Source: Picosynechococcus sp. PCC 7002 (GTDB taxonomy: Bacteria; Cyanobacteriota; Cyanobacteriia; Cyanobacteriales; MRBY01). Taken from it: a DNA stretch of 64,000 nt. Each line of letters opens with the position of its first letter. Position 1 is the first letter of the stretch. The stretch spans positions 2,604,001 to 2,668,000 of the forward strand of contig NZ_CAWLFA010000001.1 of the NCBI RefSeq assembly GCF_963860125.1, read 5' to 3'. Under the pieces are notes generated by a model. It saw only the letters and a list, made by a program, of their open reading frames with translations, ran no database searches and had not been told where the DNA came from. Of this stretch, positions 1-9,506 are shown piece after piece. The position numbers and the translations under genes are program-made.

Positions 1-680
1 GGATGAAAGACCAAGAAAGTGCGATTTTCTAAAGGCGCTAACCGCTCGCGGATGGTTTGGTCAAGTTGATCCAGTTCCCCTAAAAATTGATTGAGATTAT
101 CAGCATAGATGGTTTCGCCGTCGGGGTCGAGTTGGACGAGCAGTTGATAAATACTTTCGGCCTGCTGTTTAACCCGCTGGGGAGAGAGCCAAATGTGGGG
201 ATCGAGTAGTTCGCCTTCGTGGTCATGGCTGTGGCTGTGACCGTCATCGCCATGGTGGTGGTGATCGGCAAGGGGTAATTTTTCGATGCCTTCAGCGGTG
301 TCTAACCAAGTCATTTCTCGATTGGCGGAGCGGAGGCGATCGCCCCACACTTCTTCAAAAAAGATGCCAATGCCAATGTAGGCGTCGGCCTCACTGAGAT
401 CCTTTAACTGCTGGGGTTTAGGTTCATAATTTTCTGCTTCGATCCCAGGGCCAACCAAGGTTGAAACCTGGACGCGATCGCCAGCAATTTTTTCGACGAA
501 ATATTGCTGGGGTAGAACACTAACGGTAATCTTCAGGGGTTCCTGCTGGGGGGTCGTTGCCTCTGGGGTTACGGGGCTAGACGTGGATGTTTCCGTCTGG
601 GTAGCGGGGTCTGCACCACAACCAAAGAGGAGCCCCAGACAGCTTAGGGCCGCGAGGGAAAAAGTTATTGGCGATCGCAC
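1..680 (-). CDS. znuA: Metal ABC transporter substrate-binding lipoprotein, ZnuA-like (3' end outside window)
   Basis: Binds a divalent metal, probably zinc, in the periplasm and hands it to an ABC importer. My reverse translation from a GTG at 680 gives a signal peptide with lipobox LFGC (Cys21), a mature start rich in Thr/Pro/Ser, then family motifs VLPQQYFVEKIAGD and YEPKPQQL. A His/Asp-rich loop near residues 137-155 (HHHHGDDGHSHSHDH) is followed by DPHIWLSP, which holds a metal-ligand His. The usual first ligand His just before Tyr-Glu-Pro is Asn84 here. No ATG is available near the 5' end; GTG fits the signal peptide. The reading frame is still open at base 1, so the C-terminal lobe is missing. 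MntC-type manganese binding is possible, but the His loop favours zinc. Confidence 0.88.
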   Translation of the reverse strand, partial: MRSPITFSLAALSCLGLLFGCGADPATQTETSTSSPVTPEATTPQQEPLKITVSVLPQQYFVEKIAGDRVQVSTLVGPGIEAENYEPKPQQLKDLSEADAYIGIGIFFEEVWGDRLRSANREMTWLDTAEGIEKLPLADHHHHGDDGHSHSHDHEGELLDPHIWLSPQRVKQQAESIYQLLVQLDPDGETIYADNLNQFLGELDQLDQTIRERLAPLENRTFLVFH

Positions 681-703
681 GTTCGTTTCTCGCTTTCTTG
701 AAA

Positions 704-726
704 TGATAATCGTTCTTATTTTAAGA
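704..726. promoter_or_regulatory. Possible Zur/Fur-type operator upstream of znuA
   Basis: The 24-46 bases upstream of the znuA GTG contain TGATAATCGTTCTTA, partly dyadic and resembling the TGATAAT half of Fur-family boxes. It overlaps a perfect TCTTA-TTT-TAAGA inverted repeat (714-726). Zinc repression through Zur would be expected for this gene. The match is imperfect and the assignment is inference. Confidence 0.35.
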
Positions 727-757
727 GAAAGGCGATCGCCCCGTAAACCCCCAAGTC

Positions 758-1372
758 CTAAGGAGCAAGTTTCGCCATGGTGAGATAGCCACCAATGGAG
801 GGCAGGGTCGGTAAATAAAATTCTTTGAGGGTCTCCATCTGAAAGCCCGCCGCCTTGAGAAGCGCCCCCATCGGTCGGTTTAAATTACAGCCGCCGCCGC
901 AACAGTTCATTACGCCATTTAGCCGATGTTGCCATTGGGCGATCGCTCCGTCCGGACTTAAGCCATGTTCTAGGGTCAAAAAGTAGCCATCTTTTTTCAG
1001 GACACGACGAATTTCCCGGAGCACTTGGGCGGGTTTCTGCACCGTACAAAGGGTAAAAGTGCTCACTACTGTATCAAAACAGCGGTCTTCAAAGGGTAGC
1101 GCTTCTCCCCGCAGGCCATGCCACTCGACCCGCAACCCCGATTGACGAATCCGCTGCTCGACCCGTTGTTGTAGCATTCTTTCCGGCTCTACGACATGCA
1201 AAGTTTCTACTCCCCCTGGGTAATGGGGAAGATTGGCCCCGGTACCAAAGCCAATCTCTAGGACGTTGCCCCGGGCCGCCTGGAGTAATGTTTGCCGTTG
1301 TTGGGCGATCGCCTGGCGATGCATCACATAATCCAGCAAAGAGGGAAGAATAAAGCGATTGTAAATATGCAT
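758..1372 (-). CDS. Class I SAM-dependent methyltransferase
   Basis: A methyltransferase of the UbiE/Methyltransf_11 fold; the substrate cannot be told from sequence. Motif I is VLEIGFGTGANLPHY (SAM-binding glycine loop). It is followed by an acidic residue at the end of strand 2 (VVEPE), then LPFEDRCFDTVVSTFTLC (motifs II/III) and VLREIRRVLKKDGYFLTLEHG. A Cys-rich CCGGGCNLNRP segment near the C-terminus recalls the METTL7-like subgroup, in which a Gly-Cys-x-Leu/Asn-x-Arg motif is common. A GTG at 1396 would add eight residues; the ATG at 1372 (MHIYNRF) is preferred because the fold starts there. It is divergent from the next gene downstream and shows no operon partner. Confidence 0.8.
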   Translation of the reverse strand: MHIYNRFILPSLLDYVMHRQAIAQQRQTLLQAARGNVLEIGFGTGANLPHYPGGVETLHVVEPERMLQQRVEQRIRQSGLRVEWHGLRGEALPFEDRCFDTVVSTFTLCTVQKPAQVLREIRRVLKKDGYFLTLEHGLSPDGAIAQWQHRLNGVMNCCGGGCNLNRPMGALLKAAGFQMETLKEFYLPTLPSIGGYLTMAKLAP

Positions 1373-1760
1373 ATTTTTTTCCGTAGCCTTGGCCACACCC
1401 CCATGATTTTATTGCGAGGCGGGGCAATGGTCGGTATTTTTACTTAAGAAATATTCTCTTTTTTGATGATGCCATGATTAAAAATATGAACAATATGACT
1501 TTTGAAAAATTGAGAAAAATCATACCCTAAACGCCAACATTTTCATGGTCACGATCCGAGAAAACGGCTGATTTTTGAGTCATCGACCACTAAACTCTTT
1601 ATTTTTTAAAATGTAAATTAAGTTCTATAATTCTAAAACTCCACTGTCTTAAAATGTAGGCATCTCCAACCAATCAAAAGCAGCATTACCTATTCCCCAT
1701 CGATTTCTTAAAGTGAGCCTTAACCTAGGCCCCTGACCACTGCATCTAAACCCGGTACTT
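1373..1760. other. AT-rich intergenic region
   Basis: About 390 bases between two divergent genes. It is strongly AT-rich with many A/T runs and stops in all frames. I see no tRNA, no convincing hairpin and no HIP1. It presumably carries the two divergent promoters. Confidence 0.5.
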
Positions 1761-2429
1761 ATGGAAACTCTCATTCAAACCCTAATCCAAGCGGGGCTTT
1801 TAAGTGATACCCAGGCCCAGGTGGTGCGATATGACCGAGAGTTGCATCCAGAAATGTCCCTCGGTGAAATTCTTGCGCTCCGGGGTTGGGCAGTCGAAGA
1901 AACCATTGATTTTTTTGAACTGCTTTGGGAAATGCGTCACACACAGCCCGAACGGAAAAATATTGGTCAATATCTGCTGGAAGCCCACCTCATTGATGAA
2001 GAACAGCTAGAGGATATTCTGGCAGCCCAAAAACATGATGCCTGGGGACGCTCTCTGCGCTTCGGGGAAATTGCGGTATTAAAGGGCTATGTCAATCAAC
2101 ATACGATTCATTTTTTCATTGAACATTTGTTCCCGGATCAGTTGCACGCCACCAACAAAACCCCCTTCGCTCGGACTTCCTTGACCTCTCGTCCCACGAA
2201 AAAGCCTACGCCGCCACGGAACAGAGCGACATTAAAAGAAACCCTGCCCCAAAAACCACCGAAACAGGCTTCCCCCAAGCCTTCCAAAAAACTTTTGAAC
2301 CGCCAGGCAGCGAAAAAAACAAACCCCCAACTCAACCCACCGAAAAAGCCCGCCTTTAATCCGGAAGAAGCTTTTGCGACCAGTTTTGATTTGATCAAGG
2401 CTGAAGACTTTGACCCCAAACAGCTTTGA
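1761..2429 (+). CDS. Small protein with two MshEN-like modules and a basic Pro/Lys-rich tail
   Basis: 222 residues. Residues 1-60 and 65-130 look like repeated copies of the MshEN fold found at the N-terminus of type II secretion/type IV pilus ATPases. Each has a short helical motif followed by Leu/Phe-Gly-Glu-Ile-x(4)-Gly (MSLGEILALRGW, LRFGEIAVLKGY); a second half-motif reads NIGQYLLEAHLIDEEQLEDI. MshEN domains can bind cyclic di-GMP; whether this one does is inference. Residues 135-222 are low-complexity and very basic (Lys, Pro, Arg, Thr, Ala) and end in a short acidic stretch. There is no ATPase domain, so it is a free-standing version. It lies 240 bases upstream of a large sensor kinase on the same strand. 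Confidence 0.6.
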   Translation: METLIQTLIQAGLLSDTQAQVVRYDRELHPEMSLGEILALRGWAVEETIDFFELLWEMRHTQPERKNIGQYLLEAHLIDEEQLEDILAAQKHDAWGRSLRFGEIAVLKGYVNQHTIHFFIEHLFPDQLHATNKTPFARTSLTSRPTKKPTPPRNRATLKETLPQKPPKQASPKPSKKLLNRQAAKKTNPQLNPPKKPAFNPEEAFATSFDLIKAEDFDPKQL

Positions 2430-2669
2430 CACAGTTGTCTCAGCCAATGTCCTCTACATCAGCATCAAAATCAGACCACGGTGGGAGATTGCTAAATTCC
2501 GTAATAGTTGTGGGAGTAAAACCTTAGCAAAGGTTACGATTAAGTTAATTTTTCTGGCAACAGAGGGTTGAGTTTAGTGGGATAGATACAGTGCGGTCTT
2601 ATTTGGTGTAAATCGTCAAAGTTCTTGTTTGTCATCCAACCCTAGCCCAGAAATTACGAGCTGCAACGC

Positions 2670-5600
2670 ATGGTCAATATTCCAGTGAACTTTGCTTCCC
2701 TCAAGGCCCAGATTATTGATCCGAGTCGAATGCCAACTTTTCCGCCGACGGCGGCGATCGCCGATGTGTTGGCGGGATTTCGACCGTGGACAGTGCCCCA
2801 GTGCGTCGGGTTGCAGATGGTGGCCCCCTGTGTGCCGATTGTGCAGGCCGATCAATTGCAGGGTTTGATTTCGCCCCAAACGGTTTTGAAGCTGATTACG
2901 GAAGATGTTGATTTGGGGCAGACCCTGGCACGGGATGTGATGACGGCTCTCCCCAAGGCGATCGCCCTGGCAGATCTAGAGCATCCCTGGGTGGGCCTCA
3001 ACCGTATGCACCAGGAGCAGCGGGATCTCCTGCCAGTGCAGGGAGAGAACGGATTTTGGCTTGGTTTTGTGGAACGTCTTTCCCTCCAGCGCCTCCTGTG
3101 GTCGGAGCCTCTCCTGCAAATGCGACAAGTCCAGGATGTGATGGTGACGGATTTGTCCTTGATGCCTTCCCATAGCACTCTGTTGATGGCGGCCCATCGT
3201 TTACACCAAAAACAACAGTCCCTCCTGATGGTCATGGAAAAAGCCAGTGCCATGACAGCCCCCTCATCCAATGGCTTGTGGGCGGTGACCCTATGGGATG
3301 TTTTACGGGGCTATGGTAAAGGGAAAGAAGGTCTCACAACGGCGATCGCCACGGAGGGGAGCCATGATTTTCAGCGGGTCAAACCCACGGACTCTCTCTG
3401 GTCAGTGGCGGCCCATTTAGTCGAAACCAATGGCAGTTGGGCCGCTGTAGTTGACGAAGAAGAACAATTGTTGGGGAAGGTTTCTTGGCGAGAAATTTTG
3501 CAGGTCTTAGATCCCGTTGCCCTCCATTGGCAAACCCATAGCCTCCAACAACGCTTAGACCAAGTGGCCCGGCGTCCCCAAAGGGCGATCGCCCAGGTCG
3601 CGGCCCCAGAACCCCACCCAAAAGGATTACCCCAACGGGTGCTCTTGATCGAAGGCCTTGCCACCGAGTCGGTGATCCTCCAGCATCTGTTGCATCCTCC
3701 CCTGGGCAGTACCCTAACCTTTCAAGTGACCCAGGTGGACAGTCTGCCCCAGGCGATCGCCCAATTAAAAACAGACACCTACGACCTGATTATTTTCGAT
3801 GTCAACATCGTTTCTTCTGGCAAATTAGAAGCCTTTATGCGCTTACAAAACAGCGCCGCCCAACGACCTATTTTGTTACTCACCGATGATCGCCAAGAAG
3901 ATATCCAACTGGCCCACCAATGCATCGAGCTGGGTGCCCAAGATTACCTCCTGCGGAGTCTGTGCGCGGGGGAATCCCAAACGGAGCGGGAAATTTTGAT
4001 GCGTTCGGTGCGCTATGTCCTCGAAACAGCAGGGGCCAAGCGTTATCTCCAGCAACGGGATCAACAACTCCAGAGTTTGAGTCAACGGCTCAAGGCAGAA
4101 AAGACCGCTAAACAGGCGATCGCCCAACAACTGAAACTGACCGATGGCCAGATGAAAGCCCTGTTTGAAGCGATCACCGACATTGTTTTTGTGATCAATC
4201 CCCAAACTTGGAAAATCAAGCAGGTGACCGCTCCCCAGAATAACCATTGCTGTGGCCCCCTAGATCTCTGCCAGGGGACTTACCAGTTTTTACAAGCGCA
4301 CCAAAGCCGCCTCACGCCATACCTTCACCAGGCGATCGCCAAAGGCACCACCCCAGACCATGAACCCTTGTCAGGGGAAAGCGTGAAGTATGAATATTCC
4401 CTGCAGCCAGATCCCCACCTCGCCCCCGTGTGGTTTGTCGCGAAAATCGTCGCCATTAATCAGCAGCAAGTGGTCTGGGCCGCCCATGATGTCACCCCCT
4501 TCAAACTCTCCCAACAAAAGCTGATCACCGATCAAGAAAACCTCACTACCATCATCCAAGAGCGCACCAGGGAGCTCAAAGCCCTCAATGCAACCCTCAA
4601 CACCGAAATTCAGCAACGGAAACTGACTGAGATGGAACTCCGCCAGGAACAGGATTTCCTCGAAACCCTATTTGACCTCACCCCGGCCCTATTCATGGTG
4701 CTGAACCGGGAGGGGCGCATTATCCGGTTTAACCCGGCCTGTGAGCAACTTACGGGCTATCAATTTACCGAGGTGGCCCACCAGTACCTCTGGGATCTGT
4801 TGTTATGGGATCGTTATGATGTCGCGGAGATTGTCCAGGAATTTCAACGCCTCCTCCAACAAAAAAAGCCCCGTACCTACGAGGTAGATTGGCGCGCTAA
4901 ATCGGGGAAAGTTCACCACCTGCGTTGGTCCCATGGCGTTCTTTTGGATAAACAAGGGAACGTCCATTATGTGATCGCCACGGGGATGGATATGAGCGAT
5001 CGCCAAGCCTTTGAAACCACCCTCAAAACCCTCAACCAAGAGCTAGAGTTTCGGGTGGAACAGCGCACCCGTGTGCTAGAAAATATCGAACAAAATCTGC
5101 GGCGTCAGTTGGCGGCGGTGGATGCGGCGGTGGATGCGATCGCCATTTTGCAGCGGGAAGAATTCATCTCAGTCAATCCCGCTTTTTTAGAATTGTTTGA
5201 CTATCCCCACCGCTTAAGCTTGACAGGGCATTCCTGGAAAGAAGTGCTGTTTGCCCCCAGTGAGCAAAAACGCCTAGAAAAAGATATTCTCCCCCACCTC
5301 AATCGCCACAAATCTTGGCAAGGGGAGGCGATCGCCCAACGGCAAAATGGTCAGATTTTTACCCAAGAAATTTCCCTGACCATCACCAGTGACGGTGACT
5401 ATATCTGCGTCTGTCGAGACATCACCGCCCGGAATCGCGCCGCCCTCAAAATCCGTGAGACCGAAGCCCTCCTCCGTTCCCAATATCGCAACTTTCCCAT
5501 TCCCACCTATACCTGGCAGCACCGTCAGGGAAACTTTTACCTCATTGACTACAACAGTGCCGCCGAGATTGCCAACGATGGCTCCCTCCAGGATTTTCTC

Positions 5601-6953
5601 CATTGCCCCAGCCACGCCATTTACGGCGCAGACCACGCGATTCATCAGAATATTCGCCGCTGTTTCGACTTTAAAACGACCTTTGAAGAGGCGCTGCAAA
5701 TTCCCTCTCCCGATGACCCTGAGGCATTTCAACGCTATTTTCTGGCCACTTATATTTATATCCAGCCGGATCTGGTGATGGTACATACCCAAGACCTCAC
5801 GGAGCGCAAACGGGCTGAACGGGATCTGCAACAGAGCCAAACCTTTTTGCGTCTGGTCATCGATAACAATCCCAACTTAATTTTTGTCAAAGATAAAGAT
5901 GGCCGCTTCTTGTTGGTGAATCAGGCGATGGCGAATTTCTATGGCACCACGGTCAATGAATTAGTCGGGAAACGAGAATGTGATCTACATCCAGACTCTG
6001 AGGAAGCAGACTGTTTTATCCAGGCCGATCAGCAGGTGCTCCGGGAACAAAAAATCGTGGTCATTGACGAGGCGAAGGCGACGGATTTCCTAGGGGCAAC
6101 CCGTTATTTTCGGACGGTGAAACTGCCCCTCCAACTCCCTGGCGATCACCCCCAATATCAAGTGTTGGGCGTGGCTTCAGAAATTACCCAACAGCGCCGG
6201 GCCAAACGGGAGCTCGAAAAAGCCCTCACCCAGGAACGGGAACTCAATCACCTGAAAACCCGCTTCATTGATACCGCCTCCCACGAGTTCCGCACGCCCC
6301 TAACGGTGATCCTCGGTGCGGCTCAAATCCTCAGTGCTTACCACGACCATCTCCCCGAAGCGCGGCGATCGCAATATCTCAACAACATCGAAGACAGTGT
6401 GATGCGGTTACGGCAACTGATCGATGATCTGCTGACCATGAGTCGCCTCGAGGCCGGAAAACTGGGTTGTCAACGCCAAGCGGTGGATATTGTTACCCTC
6501 TGTCGAGATCTCATCGCCGAGCTTAAAATTGGCATCGGTAAGCAGCATCACTTCAACCTTGAGACCACCGGGGCGATCGCCGCTCCCCTGGCCCTCGACC
6601 CCAATTTGTTGCAACACATCCTGAATAATCTTCTCGGTAATGCCTGTAAATATTCAGCCCCTGGCACCACGGTGACTGTCCAGTTAGGCAGCAGTGCCGA
6701 AGCGTTGACCTTAACTATCATTGACCAAGGGGTCGGCATTCCCCCAGAAGACCAACCCCACATTTTTGAATCTTTCTACCGGGCCAGTAATACCCAAAAT
6801 ATCCCCGGCACCGGTCTCGGCCTCAATATCGTGAAAGAATATGTGCAACTCCACGGCGGCCAGATCGAACTCACGAGCCAACTCAGCAAAGGCAGTCAGT
6901 TTACGGTAACCATTCCCCTCACCGAGGACAGCCCTGAAACAGCCGGAAACTGA
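2670..6953 (+). CDS. Large hybrid sensor histidine kinase: CBS repeats, degenerate receiver, five PAS domains, HisKA-HATPase
   Basis: 1427 residues with no membrane segment, so probably a cytoplasmic sensor. Residues 1-300 resemble CBS pairs (MPTFPPTAAIADVL, ARDVMTALPKAIALADLEHPW, VQDVMVTDLSLMPSHSTLL), which usually bind adenine nucleotides. Residues 324-440 are receiver-like with Asp377 in YDLIIFDVN, but the usual acidic pair is replaced (LLIEG) and the conserved Lys is Arg (DYLLRSL), so phosphorylation is doubtful. PAS-like domains start near residues 488, 661, 814, 933 and 1057. The dimerisation helix carries the phospho-acceptor His1205 (ASHEFRTPLTVIL). The ATPase has an N-box (LLGNACKYS, about 1321) and G-boxes (DQGVGIPPED, GTGLGLNIV). 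No adjacent response regulator is seen, so it is an orphan kinase. Confidence 0.9.
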   Translation: MVNIPVNFASLKAQIIDPSRMPTFPPTAAIADVLAGFRPWTVPQCVGLQMVAPCVPIVQADQLQGLISPQTVLKLITEDVDLGQTLARDVMTALPKAIALADLEHPWVGLNRMHQEQRDLLPVQGENGFWLGFVERLSLQRLLWSEPLLQMRQVQDVMVTDLSLMPSHSTLLMAAHRLHQKQQSLLMVMEKASAMTAPSSNGLWAVTLWDVLRGYGKGKEGLTTAIATEGSHDFQRVKPTDSLWSVAAHLVETNGSWAAVVDEEEQLLGKVSWREILQVLDPVALHWQTHSLQQRLDQVARRPQRAIAQVAAPEPHPKGLPQRVLLIEGLATESVILQHLLHPPLGSTLTFQVTQVDSLPQAIAQLKTDTYDLIIFDVNIVSSGKLEAFMRLQNSAAQRPILLLTDDRQEDIQLAHQCIELGAQDYLLRSLCAGESQTEREILMRSVRYVLETAGAKRYLQQRDQQLQSLSQRLKAEKTAKQAIAQQLKLTDGQMKALFEAITDIVFVINPQTWKIKQVTAPQNNHCCGPLDLCQGTYQFLQAHQSRLTPYLHQAIAKGTTPDHEPLSGESVKYEYSLQPDPHLAPVWFVAKIVAINQQQVVWAAHDVTPFKLSQQKLITDQENLTTIIQERTRELKALNATLNTEIQQRKLTEMELRQEQDFLETLFDLTPALFMVLNREGRIIRFNPACEQLTGYQFTEVAHQYLWDLLLWDRYDVAEIVQEFQRLLQQKKPRTYEVDWRAKSGKVHHLRWSHGVLLDKQGNVHYVIATGMDMSDRQAFETTLKTLNQELEFRVEQRTRVLENIEQNLRRQLAAVDAAVDAIAILQREEFISVNPAFLELFDYPHRLSLTGHSWKEVLFAPSEQKRLEKDILPHLNRHKSWQGEAIAQRQNGQIFTQEISLTITSDGDYICVCRDITARNRAALKIRETEALLRSQYRNFPIPTYTWQHRQGNFYLIDYNSAAEIANDGSLQDFLHCPSHAIYGADHAIHQNIRRCFDFKTTFEEALQIPSPDDPEAFQRYFLATYIYIQPDLVMVHTQDLTERKRAERDLQQSQTFLRLVIDNNPNLIFVKDKDGRFLLVNQAMANFYGTTVNELVGKRECDLHPDSEEADCFIQADQQVLREQKIVVIDEAKATDFLGATRYFRTVKLPLQLPGDHPQYQVLGVASEITQQRRAKRELEKALTQERELNHLKTRFIDTASHEFRTPLTVILGAAQILSAYHDHLPEARRSQYLNNIEDSVMRLRQLIDDLLTMSRLEAGKLGCQRQAVDIVTLCRDLIAELKIGIGKQHHFNLETTGAIAAPLALDPNLLQHILNNLLGNACKYSAPGTTVTVQLGSSAEALTLTIIDQGVGIPPEDQPHIFESFYRASNTQNIPGTGLGLNIVKEYVQLHGGQIELTSQLSKGSQFTVTIPLTEDSPETAGN

Positions 6954-7108
6954 GCAAGTTTCCCAGTCGATCCAGTTTCAATTAGGGGAATAGAACGCCT
7001 AGGTCAAGAAAAATTAACGGCGATCGCCCCAAGGAGCGGTAGAGAAGGGAACGGATCAAGTAAGATTGAGCAGCAGAAGTTACGCATATATCAAAGGTCA
7101 ATCCGCCC

Positions 7109-8251
7109 ATGTCTCTTGTGAAAGCAAAACCCGCCCTCCTTGTTTTAGCCGATGGCACCACTTACCACGGACGGTCATTTGGCGCGACAGGTACCACCTT
7201 TGGGGAAGTCGTTTTTAATACAGGCATGACGGGCTACCAAGAAGTCCTCACCGATCCCAGTTACCGTGGTCAGATTGTGACTTTTACCTATCCGGAGCTG
7301 GGCAATACTGGCGTAACTCCTGAAGACGAAGAATCCAGCCGTCCCCAAGTAAAAGGGGCGATCGCCCGGAACATTGCTCCCCGACCGAGCAACTGGCGTT
7401 CTACCCAGGCCCTACCCGATTATCTCAAAGAGCACCAAGTTGTGGGCATCTATGGCATTGATACGCGGGATCTAACCCGTCGCCTGCGGGTATCTGGGGC
7501 GATGAATGGCGCGATCTCTACAGAAATCCTCGACCCCGAAGAACTTCTCCGCCAACTCCAAGACGTCCCCTCCATGGAAGGCCAAAACCTCGTCAAGGAT
7601 GTCACCACCGCTAGCGTTTATGAATGGACGGAAATTACCGATCGCCATTGGGAATTTAGCAGTAGCGCAACTGAAGCCCAGGAACTCACCGTCGTTGCCA
7701 TTGACTTTGGTGTGAAACGCAATATTCTGCGCCGTTTGGCGAGTTATGGCTGCCGGGTAATCGTTGTTCCCGCCGACACCCCCGCCGAAAAAATCCTTGC
7801 CTATAATCCCGATGGCATTTTCCTTTCCAATGGCCCTGGGGATCCAGCCGCCGTCACCGAAGGCATCGCCACGGTTAAAGATATTCTTAAGGCTGAAAAA
7901 CCCACCTTCGGCATTTGCATGGGGCACCAAATTCTGGGGCTTTCATTGGGGGCTGAAACTTTTAAACTCAAATTTGGCCACCGGGGTCTCAACCAACCCG
8001 CTGGTCTCAAGCAAAAGCAAATTGAAATTACCAGCCAAAACCATGGGTTTGCGATCGCCGAAGCCTCCCTCGCCGAAGATGTTGCCATTACCCACCTCAA
8101 CCTCAATGACCGCACTGTCGCTGGCTTAGAACATAAAACCTTGCCTTTCTTCTCGGTGCAGTATCACCCTGAAGCGAGCCCCGGCCCCCACGATGCTGAC
8201 TACCTCTTTGAAAAATTTGTGCGTTCCATGAAAGCCCACAAAAATGCCTAA
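7109..8251 (+). CDS. carA: Carbamoyl-phosphate synthase small (glutaminase) subunit
   Basis: Supplies ammonia from glutamine to CarB for carbamoyl phosphate, feeding arginine and pyrimidine synthesis. 380 residues, the usual length. The N-terminal CPSase small-chain domain is intact (TGMTGYQEVLTDPSY, GIDTRDLTRRLR). The C-terminal class I amidotransferase has nucleophile Cys270 in FGICMGHQILGL and the His-Glu of VQYHPEASPGP. The ATG at 7109 fits the family start. Its stop overlaps the dprA stop by four bases (convergent, CTAA). I see no PyrR-type attenuator in the 155-base leader; carB is not in the window. Confidence 0.97.
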   Translation: MSLVKAKPALLVLADGTTYHGRSFGATGTTFGEVVFNTGMTGYQEVLTDPSYRGQIVTFTYPELGNTGVTPEDEESSRPQVKGAIARNIAPRPSNWRSTQALPDYLKEHQVVGIYGIDTRDLTRRLRVSGAMNGAISTEILDPEELLRQLQDVPSMEGQNLVKDVTTASVYEWTEITDRHWEFSSSATEAQELTVVAIDFGVKRNILRRLASYGCRVIVVPADTPAEKILAYNPDGIFLSNGPGDPAAVTEGIATVKDILKAEKPTFGICMGHQILGLSLGAETFKLKFGHRGLNQPAGLKQKQIEITSQNHGFAIAEASLAEDVAITHLNLNDRTVAGLEHKTLPFFSVQYHPEASPGPHDADYLFEKFVRSMKAHKNA

Positions 8252-9393
8252 AGGCGACGGTACCGCATCCCTGGCAGTTGGGTAATGAATCCTTCGAGTT
8301 CCCATTGCAATAGGGTCGCCGAAACCTGATCTGCCCCCATGCCAGACTGGACAACGATCAAATCAAAGGCCGTGGGTTCAGGGGCGATCGCCTGCCAGAG
8401 GGGAAGTAACTCTGGGGAAATTTGCCGAAAATCTGTGCTGGGCTGCGGGGTCGGCTCAACCGCTGGCTCTGGGAATGACAAACTAAGCTGGGGGGAAGCT
8501 GCATCCAACTGGGGCAGTCCGCCCAACTCCTCGATCAGTTGTGTCTCCCCTAAAATCATGCCTGCTCCCCGCCGAATCAAGTCCAAACACCCCGTGGCCG
8601 CTTGCTGTTCGGGGGAATTGGGCAGGGCATAAACCTCACGGTTAAAATCCATCGCGTAGTGGGCCGTAATGAGGGAACCCGAACGGCTGGGGGCTTCCAT
8701 GACCAGGGTCGCCCTGGTTAACCCGGCAATAATCCGGTTTCGGGCCGGGAAATGGCTCCGGTCTGGTCGCGTCCCCGCCGGATATTCACTCAAAATTAAG
8801 CCCTGGGCCAGGATCTCGTTGTATAAATTGCGGTGGCTCGCGGGATAGATTTGATCAATGCCAGTTCCTAGAACGGCAATGGTGCGTCCCCCCGTTTTGA
8901 GGCAGGCGCTGTGGGCAACACCATCAACGCCTTGGGCCATACCCGACACAATCGAAAAGCCCACCTGGGCGAGGGCCTGGCTAATGCGCGCTGTCCAACG
9001 TTTACCATGCTCCGAAGGATGCCGGGTGCCCACCATGGCGATCGCCGGAATTTGGCCTTGATTTTCTAACAGCTTGACTTGGCCTTGGTAATAGAGCAAC
9101 GGTGGCGGACTGGGAATTTCTAACAATAACTTTGGGTACTCTGAATCTGCTGGCGTCCAAAATTGCGGATTTTTCTCAAGGTGCTCATGGTAAATACGCT
9201 CTGGATTCAGGGGTGATCGCCCAGCCAAAATTAGGCGAATCAACTTATCCCCTAGGCCATCGACTGCCCCCAGTTCCTGGCCAGAAGCCTGCCAAGCTCG
9301 TTCCATGGAGCCGAAACAGTGCCAAATTTTTTTGAGGCGACTTGGGCCGACCCCCTTGATTTGTGACCAGGCCACCCAGTAATGCTGTTCCAT
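8248..9393 (-). CDS. dprA: DNA-processing protein DprA (Smf)
   Basis: Binds incoming single-stranded DNA during natural transformation and loads RecA. 381 residues. A short helix-hairpin-helix-like N-terminus (IKGVGPSRLKKIW) precedes the Rossmann-type core with MVGTRHPSEHG, IVSGMAQGVDGVAH, VLGTGIDQIYPASH and PARNRIIAGL. The C-terminal winged-helix-like domain (residues 310-381) is present. It is convergent with carA and shares four bases at the stop codons. Together with cinA at 28.5 kb it fits a naturally competent cyanobacterium; the competence link is family knowledge. Confidence 0.95.
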   Translation of the reverse strand: MEQHYWVAWSQIKGVGPSRLKKIWHCFGSMERAWQASGQELGAVDGLGDKLIRLILAGRSPLNPERIYHEHLEKNPQFWTPADSEYPKLLLEIPSPPPLLYYQGQVKLLENQGQIPAIAMVGTRHPSEHGKRWTARISQALAQVGFSIVSGMAQGVDGVAHSACLKTGGRTIAVLGTGIDQIYPASHRNLYNEILAQGLILSEYPAGTRPDRSHFPARNRIIAGLTRATLVMEAPSRSGSLITAHYAMDFNREVYALPNSPEQQAATGCLDLIRRGAGMILGETQLIEELGGLPQLDAASPQLSLSFPEPAVEPTPQPSTDFRQISPELLPLWQAIAPEPTAFDLIVVQSGMGADQVSATLLQWELEGFITQLPGMRYRRL

Positions 9394-9506
9394 CTTGATG
9401 ACTAATTTAATTAAAAAACAAAAATGTATTGAGAAGAAGTTGCAGTAGCTGCTAAAATCACCATTACCTTGGAAAACATAACATCATCTCTCGATTACAA
9501 CGCTTT

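Noticed and set aside
5274..5840. 188-residue frame antisense to the sensor kinase
   Set aside because: Falls wholly inside well-defined PAS domains of the plus-strand kinase and has no domain of its own.
6954..7108. PyrR or arginine attenuator before carA
   Set aside because: No terminator/antiterminator pair or conserved leader could be drawn.
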